From: Candidatus Sulfotelmatobacter sp.
GTDB lineage: Bacteria; Acidobacteriota; Terriglobia; Terriglobales; Acidobacteriaceae
Reading direction: 5' to 3'
Length of the DNA: 38,233 bases
Assembly (NCBI GenBank): GCA_030041415.1
Contig: JASHNX010000069.1
Coordinates: 1-38,233 of the forward strand
The notes below the pieces were generated by a model. It was not told the DNA's origin. It did no database searches and saw only the letters and a list, made by a program, of their open reading frames with translations. The translations under genes were made by a program, and so were the position numbers. This document shows, one piece after another, positions 18,287 through 26,200 of the stretch. The number at the start of each line of letters is the position of its first letter. The stretch's first letter is position 1.

Positions 18287-18306
18287 CCGGACTCCACGCA
18301 GTCCGG
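18287..18306 (-). promoter_or_regulatory. Leader hairpin just upstream of the TolC-family start
   Basis: CCGGACT and AGTCCGG form a perfect seven-base-pair stem with a six-base loop, ending about ten bases before the start codon on the transcribed strand. This would place a stable structure close to the ribosome site. It could modulate translation or be the end of a preceding transcript. No T-run follows it. Confidence 0.4.
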
Positions 18307-18351
18307 TCTACTCGTTTACCTGAATATTGCGATTCGTCGCCGGAGGTTCTG

Positions 18352-18373
18352 CTTCAGGAAAGAACTCCTGAAG
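18352..18373. terminator. Stem-loop between the small membrane protein and TolC genes
   Basis: CTTCAGGA and TCCTGAAG form a perfect eight-base-pair stem around AAGAAC. It lies between the stop of the 139-residue protein and the TolC start. Possible roles are partial terminator, attenuator or mRNA-processing structure. No T-run is present. Confidence 0.4.
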
Positions 18374-18443
18374 GATGAACCACTTCGCCCGCCGGGTGCA
18401 CAATTACGCTGGCGGCAACTGAATCGATACTTGTTTGGAGACC

Positions 18444-18863
18444 TTACCCGAGGAGGGAAAAAGGAGGCGCTCGGCCCGCATACGTAGTGCGAGCCTGCGT
18501 GAAGAAGGGTACATCAGAACTCGAAGCTTCGACCGAGGCAACTTCAAGAATCGGAAGCCTGGCAATACTTGCCGCGAGCGCCGGAGGCGATTGCAAACGG
18601 TTCGTCCACGCTGAAACCTTATCGCCGGCGATCTGCCGCACCGTTCGCTTGCTCGTCGCCGATTCTTCCATCTCTGCCCGCATCTCGTGCAGATCGTCGG
18701 AGGCAGAGATCACCGGAAACAGCAGCACCAGCACGCAACTCAGCGCCAACAGGCACTGCAGCGAACTCACACTTCGCATCGTGCGCGAACTCTCGCTTCG
18801 CCGCCATAGCCAATAGGCAGGCAGCGCCAGCAGCATCCACGCAACATTGAGCAATAACTCCAT
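18444..18863 (-). CDS. Hypothetical two-helix membrane protein at head of the efflux operon
   Basis: A 139-residue protein that I cannot assign to a named family. It has two hydrophobic segments (about 3-20 and 35-55) separated by a short basic loop WRRSESSRT, then a charged stretch DDLHEMRAEMEESATSKR and a low-complexity C-terminal tail. The predicted topology is an inner-membrane hairpin with a soluble C-terminus. It reads in the same direction as the TolC, adaptor and pump genes, about 170 bases ahead of them, so co-expression and an accessory or sensory role in metal efflux are plausible but unproven. No strong ribosome site precedes the ATG. The opposite-strand frame in this place is less convincing. 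Confidence 0.65.
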   Translation of the reverse strand: MELLLNVAWMLLALPAYWLWRRSESSRTMRSVSSLQCLLALSCVLVLLFPVISASDDLHEMRAEMEESATSKRTVRQIAGDKVSAWTNRLQSPPALAASIARLPILEVASVEASSSDVPFFTQARTTYAGRAPPFSLLG

Positions 18864-18960
18864 GTTTCACAATCGAGGTTTCGCAATCGCAACAAAATTC
18901 AATCGCGCTTGCTACACCTTAGCGCAATCAGTCTGTCAGAAATGTAAACCCGAAGTCAAT

Positions 18961-19003
18961 GTAACCGCCGGTAACGGGTCAAATTGACCCACTAGTAACC
19001 GCC
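18961..19003. promoter_or_regulatory. Palindrome flanked by direct repeats upstream of the efflux operon
   Basis: GGGTCAAATTGACCC (18976-18990) is a perfect seven-base-arm palindrome around a single A. It is flanked by two copies of GTAACCGCC (18961-18969 and 18995-19003). The block lies about 100-140 bases upstream of the first gene of the efflux operon. The architecture is that of a dimeric-regulator operator. The regulator is not identified. Confidence 0.5.
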
Positions 19004-19117
19004 TCATGTTTCTCCCGACAAGTTCGTTTGACGTCGGGCTGCCAATCTCCGCTCCAGAGAAAACGCCGACCCTCAATATATCCCTAAGTTGCAGAAGGGA
19101 AAACGTTATGGAAAATT

Positions 19118-19144
19118 CCGCCCACTGGCGGCGCAACTGTGCGC
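19118..19144 (-). terminator. Double hairpin after the GH26-like gene
   Basis: Reading the minus strand past the hydrolase stop, a stem GCGCA/TGCGC is followed at once by CCGCC/GGCGG and then AATTTTCC. The second stem plus the short T-run looks like an intrinsic terminator for the hydrolase transcript. Confidence 0.55.
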
Positions 19145-19150
19145 AATTCC

Positions 19151-20095
19151 CTACGGGTTGAAATAGGGATCGTTCGCCATGCGGCTGAACGACGCCTCCG
19201 ATGCAGGAGACGAGTTGATCCGCCAATCGGCTTCCTTGTTGATGTCGAACCACACAAGACCCTTGATGAGTGGAAAGTTTGTGCGCAGGGTGGGAACGAT
19301 CTCGTCGATCCACTTGCCCTTATCTCCCCCGGCTTCGGCAGAAGCCATCTCTCCAATCAGGATCGGTTTCTTCTTTTCTGCCAGAAGCGGGTAGATGTCT
19401 TCGAATACCTGTTGGAAGGTCTGCCAGCCACCGTTCTTCGTGCCCCAATTGTAGCCATCGACTCCTGTCCAATCGACATACGAATCGCCGGGATAGTAGT
19501 CCATGGTAGTACGGTTGCCTCCCTGGGTATCTGTGACGTTTGGACACCACGCCCAAACCACATTGGTGGCACCGGCAGCAATGAAGAGGTCGTGAATGTG
19601 CCGATAAGCGGAAACGTACAGGGGAGCGTTATTGCCGCTCCATGCTTCGTCACCATTCATCTCGGCGGCAAAGTCGAGGAAGAACTTCTTGCCGAGCGCT
19701 TTGGAGCCGCTGGCACGCGCGCTAATCGTCGCATCGAGGCTGCCGTCGATGATCTTAGCAAAGTCGATATTGTGGGGCTCCCAATTGACCAGAGGGATAC
19801 GTCCCGCCGCCAAATCTGCCTTGGTGACTGTACCGGTCCAATCAGCGTCCCACGCGTAGTACGTCAGGTGAATGGGAGGTGTCCGGCCGAGTCTCGCTGC
19901 CGTCTGGGTCATGTTCCCCGCGCCGTAGTAGAGTCCGAGCAACGCACCGGATGCGGGCTCGAGAATGGATGGTTCACTCGGCCCCGACTTGCCGGATGTC
20001 TGCGCGAGACATGCGCCCGCGAGGCCGGCCAGCAATGAGTAAATCAGAAAAATTCGCACAACTGGCCGAGCGGCTATGCAAAGAATCTTTCTCAA
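19151..20095 (-). CDS. Secreted GH26-like glycoside hydrolase (beta-mannanase type)
   Basis: A 314-residue secreted hydrolase. It has a signal peptide (about 1-31, ending GACLAQ) and a GH-A TIM-barrel core with the GH26 acid/base context FAAEMNGD (E145) and nucleophile context ILIGEMAS (E249). Supporting phrases are GLYYGAG, VNWEPHNID and VVWAWCPN. It would cleave beta-mannan or a related beta-glycan. The start is TTG at 20095: it is supported by AAGGAG eight bases upstream and by the intact signal peptide, and no ATG fits. It follows the SelA-like gene by 76 bases on the same strand, so the two are probably an operon. The substrate call is an inference from the family. Confidence 0.85.
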   Translation of the reverse strand: MRKILCIAARPVVRIFLIYSLLAGLAGACLAQTSGKSGPSEPSILEPASGALLGLYYGAGNMTQTAARLGRTPPIHLTYYAWDADWTGTVTKADLAAGRIPLVNWEPHNIDFAKIIDGSLDATISARASGSKALGKKFFLDFAAEMNGDEAWSGNNAPLYVSAYRHIHDLFIAAGATNVVWAWCPNVTDTQGGNRTTMDYYPGDSYVDWTGVDGYNWGTKNGGWQTFQQVFEDIYPLLAEKKKPILIGEMASAEAGGDKGKWIDEIVPTLRTNFPLIKGLVWFDINKEADWRINSSPASEASFSRMANDPYFNP

Positions 20096-20171
20096 CAGAT
20101 ATGGCTCCTTCAGGCGAATTTCGACTCCGCGGTTCTGCAGCGAAATTGAATGGCAAAATGTGGCAGAATGC

Positions 20172-21440
20172 TCAGCTGGTTGCCGCCTTCGCCAGGACGT
20201 CTCGAAGACGGAGCCCTACGATTGAGTCCTCGCCGGGTTCCAGCATCCACACTCCAACCACGATCTTATTGGGATCTTTCGGTATCCCCGCACTTCCCTC
20301 CGTTGAACCGGTCGCCGGATTTAATTCGATACTGGGCGTGCCGCTACGCAATTGTCTTGCGACTTCGAGAGGCGAGATTTTGACGCGCTCCTGGTCATAG
20401 CGGATCAGCAGGTGTGGAACGTGATTGGCGATAGGAGGGATAAATGTCTCGGATTTTAAAGTTGGAATATTCTTGAGCGCTCCGGTAATCCGATCGATGC
20501 GCCGCCGAAACTCAGCGTCCATCTCCGCATCGGACTGGCTTAGGAACCAATCAACCGCCGCCACCATGCCGACGATTTGCTCTTTGGCGACTTTCATTCC
20601 GCGGCCCACGGTGTCATCGTTGGGGCTGTTGTTCGCGGCGGCGGCAGCGATAAGGTCCTTCCTGCCCAGGAGCAGGCCCGCGTTTTGTGGACCTCTCATC
20701 CCTTTCCCGCCGGAGAAGGCAACCAGATCGAATCCCATTTGGGTATAGTTCCAGAGATTCGAGATGGGCGGAACGTCGGCAGCAGCGTCATTCAAGCAGG
20801 GAACTCCATGGGCGTGTGCGATCCGAATCCAGTCTTCCCGGCTGATGTTTCCTTCGTCGGCAGCATTGTAGAAAAAACACATGGCAGTATTTTTGTTAAT
20901 CGCTGCCTCATACTCCGGCAAGGTTTCCACCTCCACGAAACGAATACCGCAGCTCCGTAATGCGTGGTCGTAATCGTATCGGTGTGCTTTTTGAACGACC
21001 ACCTCACTCTTGAGGCCCACCATGTCGGTAGGGATCGCATGACCGGCGGAATCGCTGCCCACTGTTATGCACGCCGCCGTGGCCAGAGTGACTGCAGAAG
21101 CTGCGCCCGCGGTAACCATCGCCGCTTCGCAATGCAGTTGCCGGGCGAGGTATTCTCCAGCCGCTCTTTGCAAAGGAGCCAGTCGCACTGGATGTTTTGC
21201 GGCCCGTGCAACGGCTGCCTGCACCGAAGGCGGCATCGTGGACGCAGTTAAATGGGTATAGGTGCCGGCGGCATTAATAATTTTTGTAACGCCGAGCTTG
21301 TCATAGTAGTCCTCACCTTCATCGGCAAGCTTGGGTGTCGTAGCAGCCGCTCGAAATGGCAAAGTGTGAGCAAGCGTGCATCCGGCCAATGCTCTGTAGA
21401 TGTGCTCAAAAAAATTTCGTCGTGTGCCTAGGATGCTCAT
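20172..21440 (-). CDS. SelA-like PLP-dependent enzyme with Tat-type N-terminus
   Basis: A 422-residue fold-type I PLP enzyme of the SelA/D-glucosaminate-6-phosphate ammonia-lyase group. Typical motifs are TKIINAAGTYTHL (about 52-64), VTAGAASAVTLATAACI (109-125), LNDAAADVPP with the likely PLP-binding Asp (D218/D222), and GGKGMRGPQNAGLLLGR with the Schiff-base lysine K246. The reaction is probably elimination or transfer on an amino-sugar or amino-acid derivative, not selenocysteinyl-tRNA synthesis. Unusually, it begins with TRRNFF and a weakly hydrophobic stretch ending at about residue 33, suggesting Tat export of a folded cofactor-loaded enzyme. It is upstream of the GH26-like gene in the same operon. 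Its promoter region carries the element shared with the receptor gene at 23251. Confidence 0.83.
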   Translation of the reverse strand: MSILGTRRNFFEHIYRALAGCTLAHTLPFRAAATTPKLADEGEDYYDKLGVTKIINAAGTYTHLTASTMPPSVQAAVARAAKHPVRLAPLQRAAGEYLARQLHCEAAMVTAGAASAVTLATAACITVGSDSAGHAIPTDMVGLKSEVVVQKAHRYDYDHALRSCGIRFVEVETLPEYEAAINKNTAMCFFYNAADEGNISREDWIRIAHAHGVPCLNDAAADVPPISNLWNYTQMGFDLVAFSGGKGMRGPQNAGLLLGRKDLIAAAAANNSPNDDTVGRGMKVAKEQIVGMVAAVDWFLSQSDAEMDAEFRRRIDRITGALKNIPTLKSETFIPPIANHVPHLLIRYDQERVKISPLEVARQLRSGTPSIELNPATGSTEGSAGIPKDPNKIVVGVWMLEPGEDSIVGLRLRDVLAKAATS

Positions 21441-21555
21441 CTCGTCTTGACCTCAGAATATATATTTCACGACAAGCTGCATTTGCCCGCTTGTGGAATT
21501 TGCATTTCACACCCCGACGACATTTTGTCGCAGTAAAACATGCCATGAAACGGGA

Positions 21556-21602
21556 GTGAAGTGCCTAACAGTTGTGCGGAGGACTGTATCCCGATACAGT
21601 CC
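21556..21602 (-). promoter_or_regulatory. Shared operator-like element, copy 1 (SelA-like/GH26 operon)
   Basis: On the minus strand the 17-mer GTATCGGGATACAGTCC (21597-21581) is followed after 18 bases by ACTTCAC (21562-21556). The same arrangement with identical spacing precedes the receptor gene at 23251. Here the 17-mer is part of a palindrome with ten-base arms GGACTGTATC/GATACAGTCC around two bases. It ends about 115-140 bases before the SelA-like start. Confidence 0.65.
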
Positions 21603-21693
21603 GAAGATAACCGACTGATGCTGATTGTCTTGTCGGTCGGCGATCCAGCGGATTCAAAAAGAGGGTCAACCCAAACTCGCAACCGAAGTTCGA

Positions 21694-22941
21694 TTACCAG
21701 TAGTAAGAGGCGACGACCTCTGGAGATGCCGGAGAATTTGCAATCACCCTGACGTGTATCACAAACTGAAGATTCTTTTTTTGCCAGCCCTTGGGAGCAG
21801 ACTGCAGAATTTTAGCCAGCAGACCGGCATTGGTGATTAACTCCGCCGCCGCCTGGGTCCCGTATTGCTCGCACCCGCTGACCAGCATCATCATTTCATT
21901 TGTCTCGGGATAAAACGCACGCGAGATGATTGCGTAATCGTCATCGCTATGAAAATCCGCGCTGACATTATGTGGATACCACTCGGTGGGCTTTCCGTTG
22001 TCCGTGATTATGCCGTTCTCATCATCAATAAAGAAGCGGAAGTTTTTTGTGATCTCTTTCCACTGATTGCTTGAATATCCGATCAAAATCGCAGGAGCGT
22101 TGTGCAAGTCCTCGAAAGAAACAGCATTTCCGATCTTTACCGTGAAAGGATGCCCCCTGCGGCCCAGGAGTCCGGAAATCCAGGAAGCCGCCACGAGATC
22201 TCCTCCTCCGACGTACTGGTCAGTCAACAAAGTGAAATCCTTTACGGATGGGGGCCGAGTGGGCATGTAAACTTGCCCGTAGGCCGCCGCCAAAACTACC
22301 GGAGATTGGCTTTGTAACAGTGGCGCCCAAAATTGATCGAGCATCGTAGAAGAAGACCGAAACTCGAACCAGAACCCAGTGCAGAGGGCAATAACACTCA
22401 AGGGCGCGAAAATCGTCGCCCATATTCGCCAACGTGCCTTTCTCCGATGCGTCTCCTGATTTTTCGATTCTCCTGCGACATCTTCGGTGGTCAGATTCCC
22501 AGCAGAAAGAGCCGCACTTGTTTCATGCGCGTGGGCTGAGCGTTTGCAAAAGGTTGGAACATAACTGCCGACGGGCAATTCAATATGCACCGCCGCATTT
22601 TTTCCTCCTTCAGCATGGTAAAGCGCAAGCCTCTTTCGAACCTCACTCGCCTTCATCCGGACTATTCCGTCTTCGTTGGTGTCGTACGTATTCGACCGTC
22701 CAAAGACAGCTATGCCGATCGTGCGTTCCTTCAGGCCGTGCGGCAGGCCAGCGAGCGTTTGTTCCACAACGTATTCAAGGAAATCCTGGCAGCGCTTGCT
22801 CCCGTGGAATTGGGGACTTTGGAAGACGCGGCCGAGCTCGACGCGAATCGCATCTGCCTCGATATCCGATATCGAGTGAGTCTTTTCCTTGGTTTCTCCG
22901 ATTAAATCGACGGTGGCCGAGGCCTGGGTGTCCTCTGACAT
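21694..22941 (-). CDS. Membrane-anchored one-component regulator (ToxR/CadC-like topology)
   Basis: A 415-residue protein. The cytoplasmic N-terminus (about 30-130: VELGRVFQSPQF, RCQDFLEYVVEQTLAG, LKERTIGIAVFGR, DGIVRMKASEVRKRLALYH, IELPVGSYVPTF) resembles the putative DNA-binding domain of many Acidobacteriota proteins often labelled 'adenylate cyclase'. A single TM helix (about 172-193) follows a basic stretch HRRKARWR. Residues 200-415 form an extracytoplasmic domain I do not recognise. No cyclase catalytic domain is present. The likely role is to sense a periplasmic ligand and bind DNA directly. It sits between the SelA-like/GH26 operon and the divergent receptor gene, and copy 2 of the shared element is about 90 bases upstream of its own start. 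Confidence 0.75.
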   Translation of the reverse strand: MSEDTQASATVDLIGETKEKTHSISDIEADAIRVELGRVFQSPQFHGSKRCQDFLEYVVEQTLAGLPHGLKERTIGIAVFGRSNTYDTNEDGIVRMKASEVRKRLALYHAEGGKNAAVHIELPVGSYVPTFCKRSAHAHETSAALSAGNLTTEDVAGESKNQETHRRKARWRIWATIFAPLSVIALCTGFWFEFRSSSTMLDQFWAPLLQSQSPVVLAAAYGQVYMPTRPPSVKDFTLLTDQYVGGGDLVAASWISGLLGRRGHPFTVKIGNAVSFEDLHNAPAILIGYSSNQWKEITKNFRFFIDDENGIITDNGKPTEWYPHNVSADFHSDDDYAIISRAFYPETNEMMMLVSGCEQYGTQAAAELITNAGLLAKILQSAPKGWQKKNLQFVIHVRVIANSPASPEVVASYYW

Positions 22942-23250
22942 GGGGCAAAAATACCGGCGGCGATGTTAGCACAGTTTTATCCAGTCGGTTAGCGCTATTT
23001 CGCTGAAAATGGAAATGTTGTCCGCATATCGTATCGGGATACAGTCCCGGGCGAAACGGTTCGCTACTTCACAACGCGGATCAGGATGTGCTCCCCTTCT
23101 CAGCACAGTAGGGATCGCCATCGACCATGGTGCCGCAATCCTCTTTTGTTCAATTCCATTGGGCATGTATTTGGCCTGCATCCTGGTGGGTGGCGCGGGT
23201 TGGGCAATACCAGGGAGGAAACCGAGCCGTGGTGAACTAAGGAGGCTGCG
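22942..23250. other. 309-bp divergent control region
   Basis: It lies between the divergent regulator and receptor genes. It contains copy 2 of the shared 17-N18-7 element (23031-23072) and a CAGTCGGTTA (22982-22991) whose complement TAACCGACTG also recurs next to copy 1 (21608-21617). No gene is supported here. A strong ribosome site AAGGAGG precedes the receptor ATG. Confidence 0.65.
23031..23072 (+). promoter_or_regulatory. Shared operator-like element, copy 2 (receptor/hydrolase operon)
   Basis: GTATCGGGATACAGTCC (23031-23047), an 18-base spacer of which about half the positions match copy 1, then ACTTCAC (23066-23072). It reads toward the receptor gene just as copy 1 reads toward the SelA-like gene. 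The core GTATC/GATAC inverted repeat suits a dimeric DNA-binding protein. It ends about 180 bases before the receptor start and lies upstream of the regulator gene as well. Confidence 0.65.
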
Positions 23251-26200
23251 ATGAAACTACTGATCTGCTTGCGGATTGGAGTGCGAGTTCTCCTTGGGTT
23301 GGGTCTGGCAGCGAGTCTCCTGGCTCAGGTGGCCGGACGAGGCTCGTTGAGTGGGTTGGTGACGGATAGCTCCGGGGCGGCCATCGCGGGCGCCGCGGTG
23401 AAGCTCACCAACATCGATACCGGCGTTGTTGTGTCAGGACGGACGTCGGCCGGCGGATTGTATTCATTTCTCAGCCTAGTCCCGGGTAACTACCAGCTCA
23501 AGGTCGAACAGTCCGGCTTCAAAACATCGGTCCAAAACAAGATCACAGTTGCCGTGGATGCGGAGCAGCGGGTGAACATGTCGCTGCAGGTAGGTGGCGT
23601 AAGCCAAGAAGTAACCGTTTCGGCCGCGCCGGATATCGTCGCCACAACCAGCAGCACCACCGGGCAACTCATCCCCTCCGAGGTCATCGAGCGCACTCCC
23701 CTACTCACCCGCGACATATTTGGGCTGGTTCAGCTTGTTCCCGGCGTCATCCCCCAGGATGGCAATCCCACGTCGCTTGATTCGCAGCGGAATGAAGTTT
23801 CGAACTTCACCATCAATGGAGCGCCGCAGGGCACGGTCTACTACACGCTGGACGGCAGCCCACTGACCATTGGAGAAAACAATCAGGGCGTCGTCATTCC
23901 AGCTATGGAACCTCCGCTGGATTCAGTAGAGGAATTCGAGATGGAGACGAACGTCACTCCAGCGAGCATTCAGACCGGTGCGGCCGGAGTCATCAGTCTC
24001 GTCAGCAAGAGCGGCACCAATAACTTTCATGGCGACGTTTTCGGCTTTGCGCGGCCCAATGTTCTGGTCTCCAACGATTATTTTGACAGAGCAGCCGGGC
24101 AGCCCGTTCCGGACTTCCATCGTTATCAGTGGGGTGGCTCTTTCGGTGGCCCGATCAAGAGGAACAAAGTTTTTTTCTTCGGGGACTACGAGGGCACACA
24201 GCAGGCCAGCATAGCCACAACCACGCTCACGGTACCCACGGCTGCGGAAAAGCTCGGCGACTTCTCCGGCGATCCCGGACTTACCATCTACAATCCAGAC
24301 CCCTCGACTTGGGCTGCCGGCCCGACGCCCTGCATCGCTCCGGCCACCATCTGCCCGCAGCCGTTTCCCGGAAATAAGATCCCAAAGGGAATGATTAACC
24401 CGATTGCCGCTAAATATCTTCAGTACTGGCCAGCGCCCAACTTTCCCACCAGCGGGACCTACCACCCGCTCAACTTCTTTGCTTCCGGCTCTAGTCCTCT
24501 GGCCGTCGAAAGATTCGATGTCCGTCTGGACGACAACTTGAAATCGAACCAGCATCTCTTTGGGCGGGTTTCTGTGGCGCGTGAACACGATAGCACCCCG
24601 AACTATTTCAACAATCTGTTCTACCCCGCTAGCCTGAATTTCAACCATGACGGCAACTTAATGTTGGGCTATGACCGAACCATCTCATCGAACACCGTTC
24701 TCCAGTTGCGCGGCTCCGCAACTCGACATTATGAGAACGACGGACCGCAAGCCCAGGCCGGTTTCAATCAGACTACGCTCGGTTTCCCATCCTCGTTAGA
24801 AGCATCTTCGACCTATCCATCCATTCCATACATGTACCTCACTGGAAACGGAAATGACGCCCCAGCATCACTGGGCAGCCCCACCTTCTCCTTTTTCACG
24901 TTCGCCACCACCAACTACGACTTCAGCGCCACACTTAACACCGTGAAGGGGCGGCACCAACTGAGCCTGGGATGGGACTTTCAAATGTTTTATATGAATG
25001 TTGGCCAGACTCTCGACCCAGCTGGCGCCTACCAATTTGCTCCCGACGCCACCAGTTCGAGCGTTCCCGCCGCCGATGGTGATGCCTTTGCATCATTTCT
25101 CCTTGGTATCGGCTCGCTAGACCAGGGGCAGCCTAACTGGACGACCGATGTATTCGGCGCCAACAGCAATCGTTACGACGCACTCTTTATTCAGGACGGC
25201 TGGCACGCGACAGACAAGCTGACGATTAATGCCGGCTTGCGATGGGATCTGTTCCTCGGAGCGACCGAACGCTACAACCGCATGGAGTACTTCGACCCCA
25301 CGCTCGAGTACAAGGTGAACGGAGTTAACCTGACTGGCGGCGAAGTGTTCTCCAACAGTGCACACCGCAGCCCATTTCTTCCAAACTGGCGCGACTTCGC
25401 TCCCCGTTTCCTTCTGACTTACCAATTCTTGAAAAATGCCGTCGTGCGCGGCGGCTTCGGGATTTCCTACGGGCCTAGCGTGCACATGGCTGAAATCAAT
25501 CAGTTCAACGACGACTCGTATCTGGCTGAGACAACCTGGCTGGCATCCACGCTGGATCCCACGGGAAACTACCTGATTCCAGGTAATTCGCTTTCGAATC
25601 CGTTTCCGAGCGGCATCGTAAAGCCAACGGACGGGAGTCTCGGCGCCGCTACAAACGTGGGCCTCGGCGTGAACAGCTTATTGCATTCCCAACCGGAGCT
25701 GACGACGTACAACTTCAACTTCGGAGTGCAATACCAATTTCGCAATCAGGTGATCCTGTCCGTCGCTTGGGTCGGCAGTCGCGGGCTGCACTTGCCCTTC
25801 AGCAACCAGGGAAACACCGACCTCAACTCGCTTTCTCTGGGCACGATCGCGCAGTATCAGGGCAATCTGCTGAACATGGTCCCGTACCCCTACGCTGCTG
25901 CGATTACGAACCCTGACGCGCCGTGGCTTGGCGCGACGCAAGTACCGAAGTGGGTGATGCTCGAGAAATTCCCGCAGTTCTCCTATGGCCCGAGTCCCAA
26001 CAGTGTTGGCGCAGGAAGTGGAGTTCTGGAGTGGGGTGTCCCCTGGGGAGATTCCATCTATCATTCGCTGCAAGCGAAACTCGAGAAGCGGCTGACTCAG
26101 CACTTCACCACGCTCCTCTCGTTCACCTGGGGCAAACTGATCACCGACGACAATGCCGGTTCGCTCGCGTTTAACGGTAACAACTTCGCCCAGGCACAGG

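Noticed and set aside
19139-20038. 299-codon plus-strand frame
   Set aside because: Antisense to the GH26-like gene, which has a signal peptide and both catalytic glutamates.
21581-21602. Palindrome as a terminator for the regulator gene
   Set aside because: No T-run follows it on the minus strand, it lies about 90 bases beyond the stop, and the core recurs upstream of the receptor gene, so a regulatory site fits better.
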